NCBI RefSeq assembly: GCF_001704275.1
Contig: NZ_CP011533.1
Location: 2,356,001 to 2,420,000, forward strand
Direction: 5' to 3'
DNA length: 64,000 nt
From: Streptomyces noursei ATCC 11455
GTDB taxonomy: Bacteria > Actinomycetota > Actinomycetes > Streptomycetales > Streptomycetaceae
Below the pieces are notes generated by a model that was given only the letters and a program-made list of their open reading frames with translations, was not told where the DNA came from and ran no database searches. A program made the position numbers and the translations under genes. Within the stretch, counting starts at the first letter, position 1, and the number at the start of each line of letters is the position of its first letter. Positions 24,597 through 33,486 of this stretch are shown here, piece after piece.

Positions 24597-26084
24597 ATGC
24601 GAAGCCGAAAACTTCTCCCGCACCTCGACCGGTGGGCCTTCGATCGGATCGCCACGCGCGAATGGCCGGGCGCCCAGCGCGTACTGCCCCGGCTGACCCG
24701 CAGCGCCAATCACGGGCTGCTGTGGTTCGGCGTGGCGGCCGGGGCGGCGGCCCTGGGCGGGCGGCCCGCGCGTCGGGCCGCCCTGCGCGGTATGGCCTCG
24801 CTGGCCCTGGCGTCCGCGACAGTGAACACCCTCGGCAAACGCTCCGTACGCCGCGCCAGACCGCTGCTGGACACCGTCCCGTTGATGCGTCAGCTCGGCC
24901 GCCAGCCCTTCACCTCCTCCTTTCCGTCCGGGCACGCGGCCTCGGCGGCGGCCTTCGCCACCGGCGTCGGCTTCGAGAACAAGTGGTGGGGCCTGGCCCT
25001 CGCCCCGCTCGCCGCCTCCGTGGCGTTCTCCCGCGTCTATACGGGTGTGCACTATCCGGGTGACGTGCTGGCCGGCGCCGCGCTCGGCGTCGGCGCGGCC
25101 TTCGCGGTCCGCGGCATGGCGCCGACCCGCGCCCAACTGGCCCCGCCCGCCCGGCCCCGCGCCGAGGCGCCCGCACTGCCCCGCGGACGCGGACTGTACG
25201 TGGTGGCCAACGCGACCTCCGGACAACGCTCGGGGCCGCGCCCCGACCGGGTCGCGGAGGTGCACGGAGCGCTCCCGCAGGCCGAGGTGGTGGTCTGCGG
25301 CGGACCGGACGGCATGCCGATGGACAAGGCGCTGGAGGAGGCGGCCGAGCAGGCCCTGGCGCGGGGCGGTGCGCTGGGCGTGCTCGGCGGCGACGGCACC
25401 GTCAACGCGGCGGCCACGGTCGCGGCGCGCCACGGACTGCCGCTCGCGGTCCTGCCCGGTGGCACCCTCAACCACTTCGCCTACGACCTGGGCGTCGAGA
25501 CCTACGCGGACGCGGCGCGCGCCGTGGAGAGCGGCGAGGCCGTGGCCGTCGACCTGGCGCGCTTCCGGGTCGGGCCGCATCAGGAGGGCCAGTACTTCCT
25601 CAACACCTTCTCCATCGGCGCGTATCCGGAGCTGGTCCGGATCCGGGAGCGGTGGGCGCACCGGATCGGCGCCTGGCCCGCCGGGATCCTCGCCGCCTGC
25701 GAAGTGCTGCGCTCCTCCACGCCTCTGAGCATCGAGATCAACGGCGAACGGCACGCCGTCTGGCTGCTGTTCGTCGGCAACTGCCAGTACCGCGGCCTGG
25801 GCACCGCGCCCGTGCGGCGCCACGACCTGGCCGACGGCGTGCTCGACGTCCGCGTGGTGCACGCCGGTCGGTTGGCCGGCGTCCGGCTGCTCACCGCCGC
25901 CCTGCTGGGCACCCCGCGCAGTTCCCCGCTCGTGGGCGAGGCCCGTCTCCCCCGCCTGCGCATCGGCGGCCTCCCGAACGGCACCCCGCTCGCCTACGAC
26001 GGTGAAGTGAGCGCCGTCCCCGGCGAGTTGACCCTGGAAAAGAGGAACGAGGCCCTGACCGTCTACCGCCTCCTCCTCAACTGA
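24597..26084 (+). CDS. PAP2 phosphatase / diacylglycerol kinase fusion
   Basis: A 495-residue two-domain protein. Residues 1-180 form a PAP2 lipid phosphatase with all three motifs: K81xxxxxxRP (KRSVRRARP), PSGH at 110-113 and SRVYTGVHYPGD at 145-156. Residues 198-495 form a diacylglycerol kinase/sphingosine kinase-like domain with GGDGTVN at 264-270 and LPGGTLNHFA. One half removes phosphate from phosphatidate or polyprenyl lipids, the other adds it to a lipid alcohol. The fusion is known in actinobacteria. The ATG has no clear ribosome site. A pyrimidine-rich tract of about 80 bases follows the stop. Confidence 0.88.
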   Translation: MRSRKLLPHLDRWAFDRIATREWPGAQRVLPRLTRSANHGLLWFGVAAGAAALGGRPARRAALRGMASLALASATVNTLGKRSVRRARPLLDTVPLMRQLGRQPFTSSFPSGHAASAAAFATGVGFENKWWGLALAPLAASVAFSRVYTGVHYPGDVLAGAALGVGAAFAVRGMAPTRAQLAPPARPRAEAPALPRGRGLYVVANATSGQRSGPRPDRVAEVHGALPQAEVVVCGGPDGMPMDKALEEAAEQALARGGALGVLGGDGTVNAAATVAARHGLPLAVLPGGTLNHFAYDLGVETYADAARAVESGEAVAVDLARFRVGPHQEGQYFLNTFSIGAYPELVRIRERWAHRIGAWPAGILAACEVLRSSTPLSIEINGERHAVWLLFVGNCQYRGLGTAPVRRHDLADGVLDVRVVHAGRLAGVRLLTAALLGTPRSSPLVGEARLPRLRIGGLPNGTPLAYDGEVSAVPGELTLEKRNEALTVYRLLLN

Positions 26085-26328
26085 CCGCCCCCACACCAGC
26101 CAGGAACCACCGCCCCGCTCCGCCCCCTACCCGCATCCCTCCTCCCTCCTGCTCGTCCCCCACCCACCCCCACCACCACCCCCTCACGTCCACATGTCAA
26201 GACGCATCTCTCGCCATACGAGACACCGGCGTACCGTGTGAGGCAGTACGCCATAGGGCATCCGCCCCCGGCCGCGTTCCGACACGGCCTCGTGCGGCTG
26301 CCCCCGATGTCCGCGAAGGAGCCGATCC

Positions 26329-27144
26329 ATGCCGCAGGAATCCGCCGTCTACACCCACGGCCACCACGAGTCCGTACTGCGCTCGCACACCTGGCGCACC
26401 GCCGCCAACTCGGCCGGATACCTGCTGGATTCACTGCTGCCCCACATGCAGATCCTCGACATCGGCTGCGGCCCCGGCACCATCACCGCCGACCTGGCGG
26501 CCCTGGTACCGGACGGCCAGGTCACCGGCCTGGACCACGCGCCCGGCATCCTGGAGCAGGCCCGCGCCACGGCCGCCGCCCGCGGAGTGCAGAACGTCCG
26601 CTTCACGGTCGGCGACGTCCATGAACTGGACTTCCCCGACGACACCTTCTGCGTGACGCACGCCCACCAAGTCCTGCAGCACGTGGGCGATCCCGTGCAG
26701 GCGCTGCGCGAGATGCGCCGCGTCACCAAGCCCGGTGGCATCGTCGCCGTCCGCGATGCGGACTACGCCACCTTCACGTGGTACCCGGAGGTGGCGGGGA
26801 TGGCCGACTGGCTGGACCTCTACCGCCGGGTGGCCCGCGGCAACGGCGGCGTGCCGGACGCCGGGCGCCGACTGCATGCCTGGGCACGCCAGGCCGGCTT
26901 CGCGCCGCAGAACATCACCGCGAAGGCGAGCACCTGGTGCTACCAGACCCCCGAGGAGCGCTCCTGGTGGTCCGAACTGTGGGCGGACCGCACGGTCACC
27001 TCCTCCTACGCCAAGATCGCGGTCGACGGCGGATACGCCACCGAAGCCGACCTGACCCGCATAGCCGCGGCCTGGCGGAAGTGGGGCGCCGAGGAGGACG
27101 GCTGGTTCGGCATGCTGCACGGCGAGATCCTGTGCCGCGTTTGA
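26329..27144 (+). CDS. Class I SAM-dependent methyltransferase (UbiE-like)
   Basis: A 271-residue methyltransferase. The SAM-binding motif ILDIGCGPGTITADLAALVPDGQVTGLD starts near residue 42, followed by VRFTVGDVHELDFPDDTF, QVLQHVGDPVQALREMRRVTKPGGIVAVRD. The C-terminal half (WYPEVAGMADWLDLYRRVARGNGGVPDAGRRL... SWWSELWADR) is shared by a Streptomyces subfamily with unknown acceptor. AAGGAG lies 8 bases before the ATG. The preceding gap contains a short inverted repeat (CTCG/CGAG near 26209). Confidence 0.87.
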   Translation: MPQESAVYTHGHHESVLRSHTWRTAANSAGYLLDSLLPHMQILDIGCGPGTITADLAALVPDGQVTGLDHAPGILEQARATAAARGVQNVRFTVGDVHELDFPDDTFCVTHAHQVLQHVGDPVQALREMRRVTKPGGIVAVRDADYATFTWYPEVAGMADWLDLYRRVARGNGGVPDAGRRLHAWARQAGFAPQNITAKASTWCYQTPEERSWWSELWADRTVTSSYAKIAVDGGYATEADLTRIAAAWRKWGAEEDGWFGMLHGEILCRV

Positions 27145-27243
27145 CGTAGCGTCAGCTCGACGCTTCCGCCACCCCGCCTCCACCGCGCCGGCACACCGCA
27201 GTCACATCACCGTCAGGGTTCGCGCAGTCACCGGCAGCCCAAC

Positions 27244-27256
27244 TAGGCTGGTTCAT
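27244..27256 (+). promoter_or_regulatory. -10 element for a leaderless transcript
   Basis: TAGGCT at 27244-27249 ends 7 bases before the ATG at 27257, where transcription would be expected to begin. No ribosome binding site precedes the gene. Confidence 0.5.
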
Positions 27257-27610
27257 ATGGACATTCTGGGGACCTCACTTCGGGTATGTGTCGGCGACCT
27301 CGATGCCGCGGTCACGGTGTACGAACGACTGACCGGCACCGAGGCGATCCGCTTCCAGCGCGGCGGGGTGGCGGTCGCCGCGGTGGGATGCTTCTTCCTG
27401 ATGAGCGGCCCCGAGGCGGAGCTGTCGGTACTGCGGAAGATCACCGCGACCCTCGCCGTCAAGGACGTCGACGAGGCGGTGGCCGACCTCACCGCGGTCG
27501 GCGCGGACATCATCGCCGGACCACTGTCCACCCCCATCGGACGCAATCTGATTGCCCGTCACCCCGACGGCTCGGTCTTCGAGTACGTCGATCGCGCGCA
27601 GGGCGCCTAG
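27257..27610 (+). CDS. VOC/glyoxalase-like protein
   Basis: A 117-residue single-module VOC protein: SLRVCVGDLDAAVTVYERLTG at the start, LAVKDVDEAVADLTAVGADIIAGP in the middle and NLIARHPDGSVFEYVD at the end. The usual second metal-ligand half is short, so dimerisation is expected. Substrate unknown. It is probably translated from a leaderless mRNA. The next gene is convergent, 78 bases away. Confidence 0.82.
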   Translation: MDILGTSLRVCVGDLDAAVTVYERLTGTEAIRFQRGGVAVAAVGCFFLMSGPEAELSVLRKITATLAVKDVDEAVADLTAVGADIIAGPLSTPIGRNLIARHPDGSVFEYVDRAQGA

Positions 27611-27688
27611 CCTCTCCGCCGCACTCCCTTCACCCGCTCCGAGGCCCGTCGCACGCTCCGTGCGGCACTCGGGTCGCCCACCCGCCTC

Positions 27689-28609
27689 TCACACCTCCAG
27701 GACGATCTTGCCTCGGGTCCGACCGGCCATGCTGAGCCGGAACGCCTCGGCGGCCTCCTCCAGCGGGAGCGCCGTATCGACCGGCACGGTCAGCTTCCCC
27801 GCGTCCGCGAGGATGGCCAGGGCGGTCAGATCGGCGGGGTCCGGTCTGACCCACACCATGTGGCCGCCCTTCGCCCGGACCTCGCCGTCGGCGATCGACA
27901 CCACCCGGCTGCGGTCCCTGAGCACCTCCTGCGAGACGTCCACGGCCCCACCGCCGACGAAGTCCAGGGCGACGTCGACACCTTCGGGCGCCAGGGCGCG
28001 CACCCGGTCAGCGAGCCCGCCGCCGTAGGTCACCGGTTCGGCGCCCAGGGACCGCAGGAAGTCGTGGTTGCGCTCGCTGGCCGTGCCGATCACGCGGGCT
28101 CCCTCGGCGACCGCGATCTGGACGGCCAGCGAGCCGACACCACCCGCGGCGGCATGCACCAGCACCAGATCGCCCGCCTTGGTCCGCGCCCGCTTGAGCG
28201 ATTGATAGGCCGTCAGCCCGGCGAGCGGGAGCCCGGCGGACTGCCGCCAGTCGAGCGTGGCGGGCTTGCGGGCCAGGGTGCGCACCGGCGCGGCGACCAG
28301 CTCGGCGTACGTGCCGTGCTGCACCTCGTCCTTGCGGACGTAGCCGATGACTTCGTCGCCCACCGCGTACTCGGTGGCGTCGGCGCCGACCGCCTCGACC
28401 ACTCCTGCCACGTCCCACCCGGGAATGAGCGGGAAGTGAGCGTGCATCATGCCGTCCAGATAGCCCGCGACGATCTTCCAGTCGACCGGATTGACGCCGG
28501 CGGCGCGCACCCGGATCAGCACCGAGTCCGGCCCGACCTTGGGGTCGGGTTGCTCGGAGTAGGTGAGAACCTCAGGGCCGCCGTAACTGCTCGTGGTAAT
28601 TGCCTTCAT
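27689..28609 (-). CDS. NADP-dependent oxidoreductase (MDR family)
   Basis: A 306-residue zinc-independent MDR enzyme. It begins MKAITTSSYGGPEVLTYSE, has AGVNPVDWKIVAGYLDG, PGWDVAGVVEAVG and the Rossmann segment VLVHAAAGGVGSLAVQIAVAEGARVIGTAS. The C-terminus SMAGRTRGKIVLEV is typical. Likely a quinone reductase or enoyl reductase using NADPH. ATG at 28609 gives the family N-terminus; a longer reading to 28666 adds atypical residues. It lies downstream of the DUF5107 gene but behind a very strong terminator, so it is probably transcribed separately. Confidence 0.85.
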   Translation of the reverse strand: MKAITTSSYGGPEVLTYSEQPDPKVGPDSVLIRVRAAGVNPVDWKIVAGYLDGMMHAHFPLIPGWDVAGVVEAVGADATEYAVGDEVIGYVRKDEVQHGTYAELVAAPVRTLARKPATLDWRQSAGLPLAGLTAYQSLKRARTKAGDLVLVHAAAGGVGSLAVQIAVAEGARVIGTASERNHDFLRSLGAEPVTYGGGLADRVRALAPEGVDVALDFVGGGAVDVSQEVLRDRSRVVSIADGEVRAKGGHMVWVRPDPADLTALAILADAGKLTVPVDTALPLEEAAEAFRLSMAGRTRGKIVLEV

Positions 28610-28688
28610 ATTCGTCACAACGCGTGATGATCCGCGAGGATTCCGCGCCCTTGCGATCTTTTCCAACTGGCATATGCCAACCTGCGCG

Positions 28689-28731
28689 GGGGCGCCCCGG
28701 GCGGTGCCGTCCTCCCCGCCCGGGGCGCCCC
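28689..28731 (-). terminator. Perfect 16-base-pair hairpin after the DUF5107 gene
   Basis: Arms at 28689-28704 and 28716-28731 are fully complementary (GGGGCGCC... core) around an 11-base loop, starting 8 bases beyond the DUF5107 stop on the minus strand. One of the strongest hairpins in the window. Confidence 0.75.
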
Positions 28732-28738
28732 GCCTGCG

Positions 28739-30778
28739 CTATGCCGTTTCCGCCGGCCGCATCCGGAACTCGTACCGCTCCGGCAGCGGATGTTCCACGC
28801 GGGCCCGGGCCACGGTCTCCGTGGTGATCGGACCGTCCCCCGCCACCAGCCGCTCGGCGATGGCGTACCAGGTGTCGCTCAGGACCTCGGCGCCCTCCCG
28901 CAGATCGGCGATCTCGAAGCCCTCGTCGAAGATCTCGCGCGCCACCGCCGGCTGTCCCTGGGCGAGCAGGACCTGCGCCGCCAGGAGGCGGAAGCGGCCG
29001 CCCGCGCGCTCGGCGGGGCGCAGTGCCGCCAGCATCCCGGCGGCGGCGTCGGCCCGGTCCACCGCCAGCAGCACGGGCACCGCCTCCCTCGCGAGGGCCG
29101 GCAGAGCATCCCGCCAGACCCGGGCCACCGCCGGATCGTCGGACCCGGCCGAGCCGACGGCACAGTCGAATGCCTGCGTGAACCGGTCGGCGGCGTGCGC
29201 GGTCTCGCCCGCCACGGACTCGGCGACGGCCAGGCAGTACAGCGGCAGGCAGCCGGCGCCGTGCGCCAGCGCGCGCTCCCAGCTGCGGACGGCCTGCGCG
29301 CGGTCGTCGGCGTGCCACTGGGCGAGCCCGAGGTGGTACTCGACGGCCGGCCCCGGACGGGCGGACTCCAGCAGGTCGCGCCAGGCCGGGGCGACCGGCG
29401 CGGGTCCGGGGACCGGGCCGGCGGCCGGCAGTTCCCCCGTTCTGACCAGCGTCAGCCAGGGCTGCTGCTCGGCGCCCAGGGTGGCCGGGGCGAACGGTGT
29501 GCCGGGGAGGTCCAGGCCCGCGCGGGCCACTTCGAGGGCGCCCCAGCCGGAGCCGGTGGCCAGTTGCTCCTTCGGCTCCACGTCCGCGTACGGGAGCCAG
29601 GCAGCGTACGCCGCATCGACCTCTTCCCGGGGCAGCACCGCCGCCAGCCGGGATTCCACGGTGCCGCGCGCCGCCGTCCAGTCCGCGCCGTGGACCTGGG
29701 CCGGGTCGGCGTCCAGCGACCCGTACGCCTCCAGCCAGCTGAACTCCCCACCGGCGTCGAGCGGGACGTGCTCCAGTTGGGTGCGGGCCAGGCCCGCCTG
29801 GATCTCCGCGTAGCCGCCGGTGCCCGGTTCGGTGAGCCAGCGCTGCCAGCGCCGTCCGGCCCGTCCGGCGCCCCACAGGAAGAGCTTGCGGCCGGCGAGG
29901 GCCGCGGTGGAGGTCTGCACGAGTCCGCGGCCGTCCCGGTCCAGGGAGGCGATCCAGGGGCGGGCGTCCTCGGGCAGGTCGTAGAAGTAGTCCGCGGGGA
30001 ACTCGCTGCGCAACGGGTAGGTCCGGTCGGCTCCGGCGGACTCCGGCACCGGCACGCGCCGCAGCGTGCGCTCGTACCCGAAGTGCCAGGCCGCCTCGGC
30101 CGGGGCCAGTACACGGGTGTGCTCGTCCTCGGGGACGGCGGTGTTGGACCACCAGTACGCCGGGGCGGTGTGGTGGTGCGGATTGCGGATCCGCACGCCC
30201 ACGTACAGGAACTCCGCGCCGTCGGGCAGCCACAGGTCCACCTGGAACGGCAGGTCGCGCAGCCGCTCCCACTCCCACAGCCGCAGCATCTCGCCGCCAT
30301 CGGGAGCCGGGACCCGGGCGGCGTGCAACGGAGCGCACGAGAGGGTGGTGTGCCCGGTGGCGCCGATGTTCCACTCGATGCCCCCGGAGAACCACGCCCC
30401 GTTGAGGGCGAAGGCGGCGGGCTGCACCACCGGGTTGCGGTAGAGCAGTTCGCGGCCGGTGGGCTTGTGGTGGAGGGAGTACACCCGGCCGCCGAGGCCG
30501 GGCAGGACGGTGGCGCGCAGCTTGTCGTTCTCGATGACCAGCGCGTCGAGGTCGGTGCGACGACGGTCCCGGCCGTAGCCGTCGCGCATCCGGGTGGGCA
30601 GGATCGAGCGCAGCGGCCGATAGCCGATCTGACGCGCCATGTCGGCGGGCAGGGCGGTGTCCCGGGGGATCTCGATGCGGTGCACGTCTTCGGGGCCGCG
30701 CAGCGCGGGCAGGGGGTTGTCCGGGCCGAGGGCGGCCAGGGGAAGGGTCAGGGTGGTGCGTCGCACACTCGTGGCCAC
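28739..30778 (-). CDS. DUF5107 domain protein with C-terminal TPR-like region
   Basis: A 679-residue cytoplasmic protein. The N-terminal part matches DUF5107, a galactose-mutarotase-like beta-sandwich (VIENDKLRATVLPGLGGRVYSLHHKPTGRELLYRNPV, GAWFSGGIEWNIGATGHT, RNPHHHTAPAYWWSNTAVPED). The last 250 residues are alpha-helical repeats of TPR type (VEYHLGLAQWHADDRAQAVRSWERAL, AQVLLAQGQPAVAREIFDEGFEIADL). Family members often sit near glycoside utilisation genes and probably bind or process carbohydrate; no activity is proven. GTG start with GCGAGGC upstream. No sugar genes adjoin it here. Confidence 0.83.
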   Translation of the reverse strand: MATSVRRTTLTLPLAALGPDNPLPALRGPEDVHRIEIPRDTALPADMARQIGYRPLRSILPTRMRDGYGRDRRRTDLDALVIENDKLRATVLPGLGGRVYSLHHKPTGRELLYRNPVVQPAAFALNGAWFSGGIEWNIGATGHTTLSCAPLHAARVPAPDGGEMLRLWEWERLRDLPFQVDLWLPDGAEFLYVGVRIRNPHHHTAPAYWWSNTAVPEDEHTRVLAPAEAAWHFGYERTLRRVPVPESAGADRTYPLRSEFPADYFYDLPEDARPWIASLDRDGRGLVQTSTAALAGRKLFLWGAGRAGRRWQRWLTEPGTGGYAEIQAGLARTQLEHVPLDAGGEFSWLEAYGSLDADPAQVHGADWTAARGTVESRLAAVLPREEVDAAYAAWLPYADVEPKEQLATGSGWGALEVARAGLDLPGTPFAPATLGAEQQPWLTLVRTGELPAAGPVPGPAPVAPAWRDLLESARPGPAVEYHLGLAQWHADDRAQAVRSWERALAHGAGCLPLYCLAVAESVAGETAHAADRFTQAFDCAVGSAGSDDPAVARVWRDALPALAREAVPVLLAVDRADAAAGMLAALRPAERAGGRFRLLAAQVLLAQGQPAVAREIFDEGFEIADLREGAEVLSDTWYAIAERLVAGDGPITTETVARARVEHPLPERYEFRMRPAETA

Positions 30779-30886
30779 GGCTGCCTCGCAGGATCGGACC
30801 GGACCCCCTCGGCTACGGCGGCCCGCTGTTGACCATGGAACAACGTGATCGGCCGTCTGAACAGGGCCCCTGTTGGCCAGGTGGGG

Positions 30887-31792
30887 TCAGGGTTGCGCAA
30901 AGACGCCCTCGAGGAGGTCGGCCAGCAGTACCGCCCCGGATCCGTCGGGGTCGCGGTCCGGGTCGTAGATCGCCACGGTGATCCCCACGCAGCGCGGGGA
31001 GGCGGCCAACGGGGCAAGCAGCGCCCGTAGTTCGTCGGTGAACAGGCCGTCGGGGTCGGGGCTGTCCACCGCGGGCATCACGGAGGGATCCAGCACGTCC
31101 GCGTCCAGATGGATCCAGAAGCCGTCCAGCGGGGAGTTCTGGAGGTGCCGCAGCGCCGCCCGGGCGACCGCTTCGGGGCCGCGCCGCCGGATCTCGCCGA
31201 CGTTGGTGCAGCTGATGCCCAGTCGGGCGAGCTCCTCCTGGTCCTCGTCCGCCTCGCGGACCCCGAGGAGGCTCACGTCCTCGTCGCGGACATACGGGCG
31301 CATCCCCTCGATGTCCGTCAGACCGGCCTGGCCGCGACCGGTGATCTGGGCGACGCCCTCTCCGGCCGCGGCACCGACGGAGCCGGTCACCTCGGTGTTC
31401 CCCGGATGCCGGAAGTCGCCGTGTCCGTCCAGATAGGCCACGCCGTACCGCCCCAGTCGCCGCAGCGCGAGCACCGCGCCGAGCAGGATGCTGCAGTCGC
31501 CGCCGAGGACGACCGGGAAGTCACCGCTGCGCACATGGCCCTGCACCCGGCGGGCGAGCCGCGCGCTGTAGGCGGCGATCGCCGCGGCGTGGAAGTCCCC
31601 GTCTCCCTCGCGCCAGTCCCCCAGGCCGTAACGGGGCGGCACCACCACCCCGCCCTCCAGTGCGCCGAGCCGCCGCAGCAGTCCCTGCTCGCGCAGCGCT
31701 CCGGCGAGCTTGTAGCAACCGGGCACCGCACCGGGTGCGGGCGGCCTCAGACCCAGGTTGGAGGGGGCATCGATGAGCACGTTCCGGCGCAT
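30887..31792 (-). CDS. Arginase/agmatinase/formiminoglutamase family protein
   Basis: A 301-residue ureohydrolase-fold protein. The two-manganese motifs are VLGGDCSILLG (about 97-107), YLDGHGDF (about 119-126) and IHLDADVLDPSVMPAVD. The first motif has Cys where arginases have the metal-ligand His (GGDHS); Asp and His ligands in the others are kept. Such variants occur in uncharacterised actinobacterial members, so the substrate may differ from arginine or agmatine. The ATG is 6 bases downstream of TACGAT (31799-31804, minus strand), indicating a leaderless mRNA. Confidence 0.82.
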   Translation of the reverse strand: MRRNVLIDAPSNLGLRPPAPGAVPGCYKLAGALREQGLLRRLGALEGGVVVPPRYGLGDWREGDGDFHAAAIAAYSARLARRVQGHVRSGDFPVVLGGDCSILLGAVLALRRLGRYGVAYLDGHGDFRHPGNTEVTGSVGAAAGEGVAQITGRGQAGLTDIEGMRPYVRDEDVSLLGVREADEDQEELARLGISCTNVGEIRRRGPEAVARAALRHLQNSPLDGFWIHLDADVLDPSVMPAVDSPDPDGLFTDELRALLAPLAASPRCVGITVAIYDPDRDPDGSGAVLLADLLEGVFAQP

Positions 31793-31798
31793 ACGGCG

Positions 31799-31804
31799 AT
31801 CGTA
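31799..31804 (-). promoter_or_regulatory. -10 box TACGAT of the arginase-family gene
   Basis: TACGAT on the minus strand, six bases from the ATG at 31792, so transcription should start at or next to the initiation codon. Confidence 0.45.
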
Positions 31805-31931
31805 ACGGGCGGCCGGTAAACGGCCGGTCGTTGCAGGGGGTTGCAGGGAAAACCGCGGGCGGTCGGGGGCCCACCCGCATAGCCTCTACTGCTGCACACC
31901 TGGAACGCAGACCAGAACGGAAGCGGTGGAG

Positions 31932-32267
31932 ATGGCCACGCAGCACACCTACCGAGTGATCGTCCGCGGCAAGTGGGACCACCTCACGGCGGAGGCCCGG
32001 GCGCAGCTGCTCGCCGAGGTCGACGACCACGGGCTCGCCCAGATGAGGTTCACGCCCGAGGGCTCGCTGGCCTACGACGCCGCCCTGCACGCCTTCAGCT
32101 ACCGCTACGTCATCGCCTCGGACGCCGCACTCGGTGAGGAGATGGCCGCCGCGCTCGGCGAGGAGAAGGCGGAGGGCGCGCTGCGGGCGGCGGGACTGGG
32201 CTACCGGGAACTGCGGGCCACCGCCACCGACATGGACACGATGAAGATCAACCGCAAGGACCGGTAG
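31932..32267 (+). CDS. DUF6204 family protein
   Basis: A 111-residue protein that I recognise only as a small conserved actinomycete family (YRVIVRGKWDHLTAEARAQLLAEVDDHGLAQMRFTPEGSLAYD... FSYRYVI... GYRELRATATDM). It is soluble, with alternating strands and helices, and has no catalytic motif. GGTGGAG precedes the ATG. The stop is 21 bases from the end of the convergent VOC gene. Function unknown. Confidence 0.75.
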   Translation: MATQHTYRVIVRGKWDHLTAEARAQLLAEVDDHGLAQMRFTPEGSLAYDAALHAFSYRYVIASDAALGEEMAAALGEEKAEGALRAAGLGYRELRATATDMDTMKINRKDR

Positions 32268-32288
32268 CGGGCCTCCCGGTGGCGCGCG

Positions 32289-32726
32289 CTATCCCTGCCG
32301 CCCCTCCGGGAGCGGCTCGTTGAAGCGCAGCCGGTTGCCGAACGGGTCGGTCAGGGTGAGACAGGTGCCGAACTCGTCCTCCTCCAGGCCGGGACGCAGG
32401 TACGGGTAGTCCTTGGCGGTCAGTTCGGCGTGCAGGGCGCGCACTCCTGTCAGCTCGACGTACACGGTCGATCCCGGGGTCGCATCGCCGTGATGCTCCG
32501 AGAGGTGGAGGACCAGGCCGCTCCGGGAGACCTGGGTGTAGAGCGGCATTCCCGGCGCGAAGCGGTGCTCCCAGTCGAGGGTGCAGCCGAGGTAGTCGAC
32601 GTAGAACTCGTGTGCCTTGGCCACGTCGAAGATCCGGAAGATCGGTACCGCGCGCCGGACGACGACCTCCCCCGACTGGGTACCGTCGCCCCCCTTGGTC
32701 CCGCCCGTCTCCTTGATGTCGCTCAC
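32289..32726 (-). CDS. Bleomycin-resistance/glyoxalase-like VOC protein
   Basis: A 145-residue VOC protein: VPIFRIFDVAKAHEFYVDYLGCTLDWEHRF, VLHLSEHHGDATPGSTVYVE, LTLTDPFGNRLRFNEPLP. This pattern matches the glyoxalase superfamily protein group that binds small hydrophobic or cationic compounds; enzymatic or sequestering function is open. Its GTG start overlaps the TGA of the upstream GNAT gene (GTGA), so the two proteins are translationally coupled and likely work in one modification or resistance function. Confidence 0.83.
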   Translation of the reverse strand: MSDIKETGGTKGGDGTQSGEVVVRRAVPIFRIFDVAKAHEFYVDYLGCTLDWEHRFAPGMPLYTQVSRSGLVLHLSEHHGDATPGSTVYVELTGVRALHAELTAKDYPYLRPGLEEDEFGTCLTLTDPFGNRLRFNEPLPEGRQG

Positions 32727-33337
32727 TCCGCCTCGCCGCCTCTCCGGGCGCCCCGGTCCGCCCGGTCGCCTTCCTGGTCCGCCTGGTCTTCTTCGTCCTT
32801 CTGGACCATCTCACGGGTGAGGGCCCAGCGTTCGTGATCGCGCCAGGCGCCGTCGACGAAGAGGAAGCCCGGCGAGAAGCCCTCCAGACGGAAGCCCGCG
32901 CGCTCGACCAGGCGGATCGACTGCTCGTTGGACGGCTGGATGTTGGCCTCCAGACGGTGCAGGCCCAGGGGGCCGAAGGCGTAGCGGCGCACCAGTCGTA
33001 GTCCCTCGCTCATCAGGCCCCGGCCGGCGGCGTGCGCGAACACGCCGTAGCCGATGGCGCCGCTGAGGAAGGCGCCGTGCACGATGTTGTTGATGGTGAG
33101 GTAGCCCGCGATCCGTCCGCTGTCGTGCTCGCAGATCAGGAAGCCCTCGCGCAGCGGTTCCTGAAGTCGCGCCAGATAGCCGTCGTACGCGGCGTCGGTG
33201 CCCGGCGGGAAGAGCCAGGGGCGGTGCAGATCGAGGCTCTGCCGGACGAGGGCGGTGAACTCCTGCCGATCGTCGGCGGTAAAGCGCCGGATGCCCGCCC
33301 TGGGGCCACGGGCGAGGTAGCGGTCGGTGCTCGTCAT
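32723..33337 (-). CDS. GNAT N-acetyltransferase, RimJ/RimL type
   Basis: A 204-residue acetyltransferase of the ribosomal-protein alanine acetyltransferase branch. Core motifs: GPRAGIRRFTADDRQEFTALVRQS, GYLTINNIVHGAFLSGAIGYGVFAHAAGRGLMSEGLRLVRRYAFGPLGLHRLEANIQPSNEQSIRLVERAGFRLEG, the last being diagnostic of RimJ. It transfers acetyl groups to N-terminal residues or to small amines. The C-terminal 25 residues are charged. TACGAT at 33344-33349 lies six bases from the ATG, so the mRNA is likely leaderless. Coupled to the VOC gene downstream. Confidence 0.85.
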   Translation of the reverse strand: MTSTDRYLARGPRAGIRRFTADDRQEFTALVRQSLDLHRPWLFPPGTDAAYDGYLARLQEPLREGFLICEHDSGRIAGYLTINNIVHGAFLSGAIGYGVFAHAAGRGLMSEGLRLVRRYAFGPLGLHRLEANIQPSNEQSIRLVERAGFRLEGFSPGFLFVDGAWRDHERWALTREMVQKDEEDQADQEGDRADRGARRGGEAE

Positions 33338-33343
33338 CGGCAG

Positions 33344-33349
33344 ATCGTA
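33344..33349 (-). promoter_or_regulatory. -10 box TACGAT of the GNAT/VOC pair
   Basis: Minus-strand TACGAT, six bases from the initiating ATG at 33337, with no ribosome binding site between. It is the same arrangement as for the arginase-family gene at 31792. Confidence 0.45.
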
Positions 33350-33486
33350 CGAGGGAGGGGCCGTGCGGGCGGGCCGACCGCCCCGTTTCCCGGCGGCCAG
33401 GCCGCACCGCGGACTCCGGACGGGTGGTGACCGGCCGGCCCGGAGCCCGCGGGTGCGTCCCGTGGTGGACGGGAGCGCGAGGTCGT

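Noticed and set aside
26085..26328. Small gene in the gap after the PAP2/kinase fusion
   Set aside because: The 244 bases are a pyrimidine-rich tract and promoter DNA; no frame has both a start signal and coding-type third positions.
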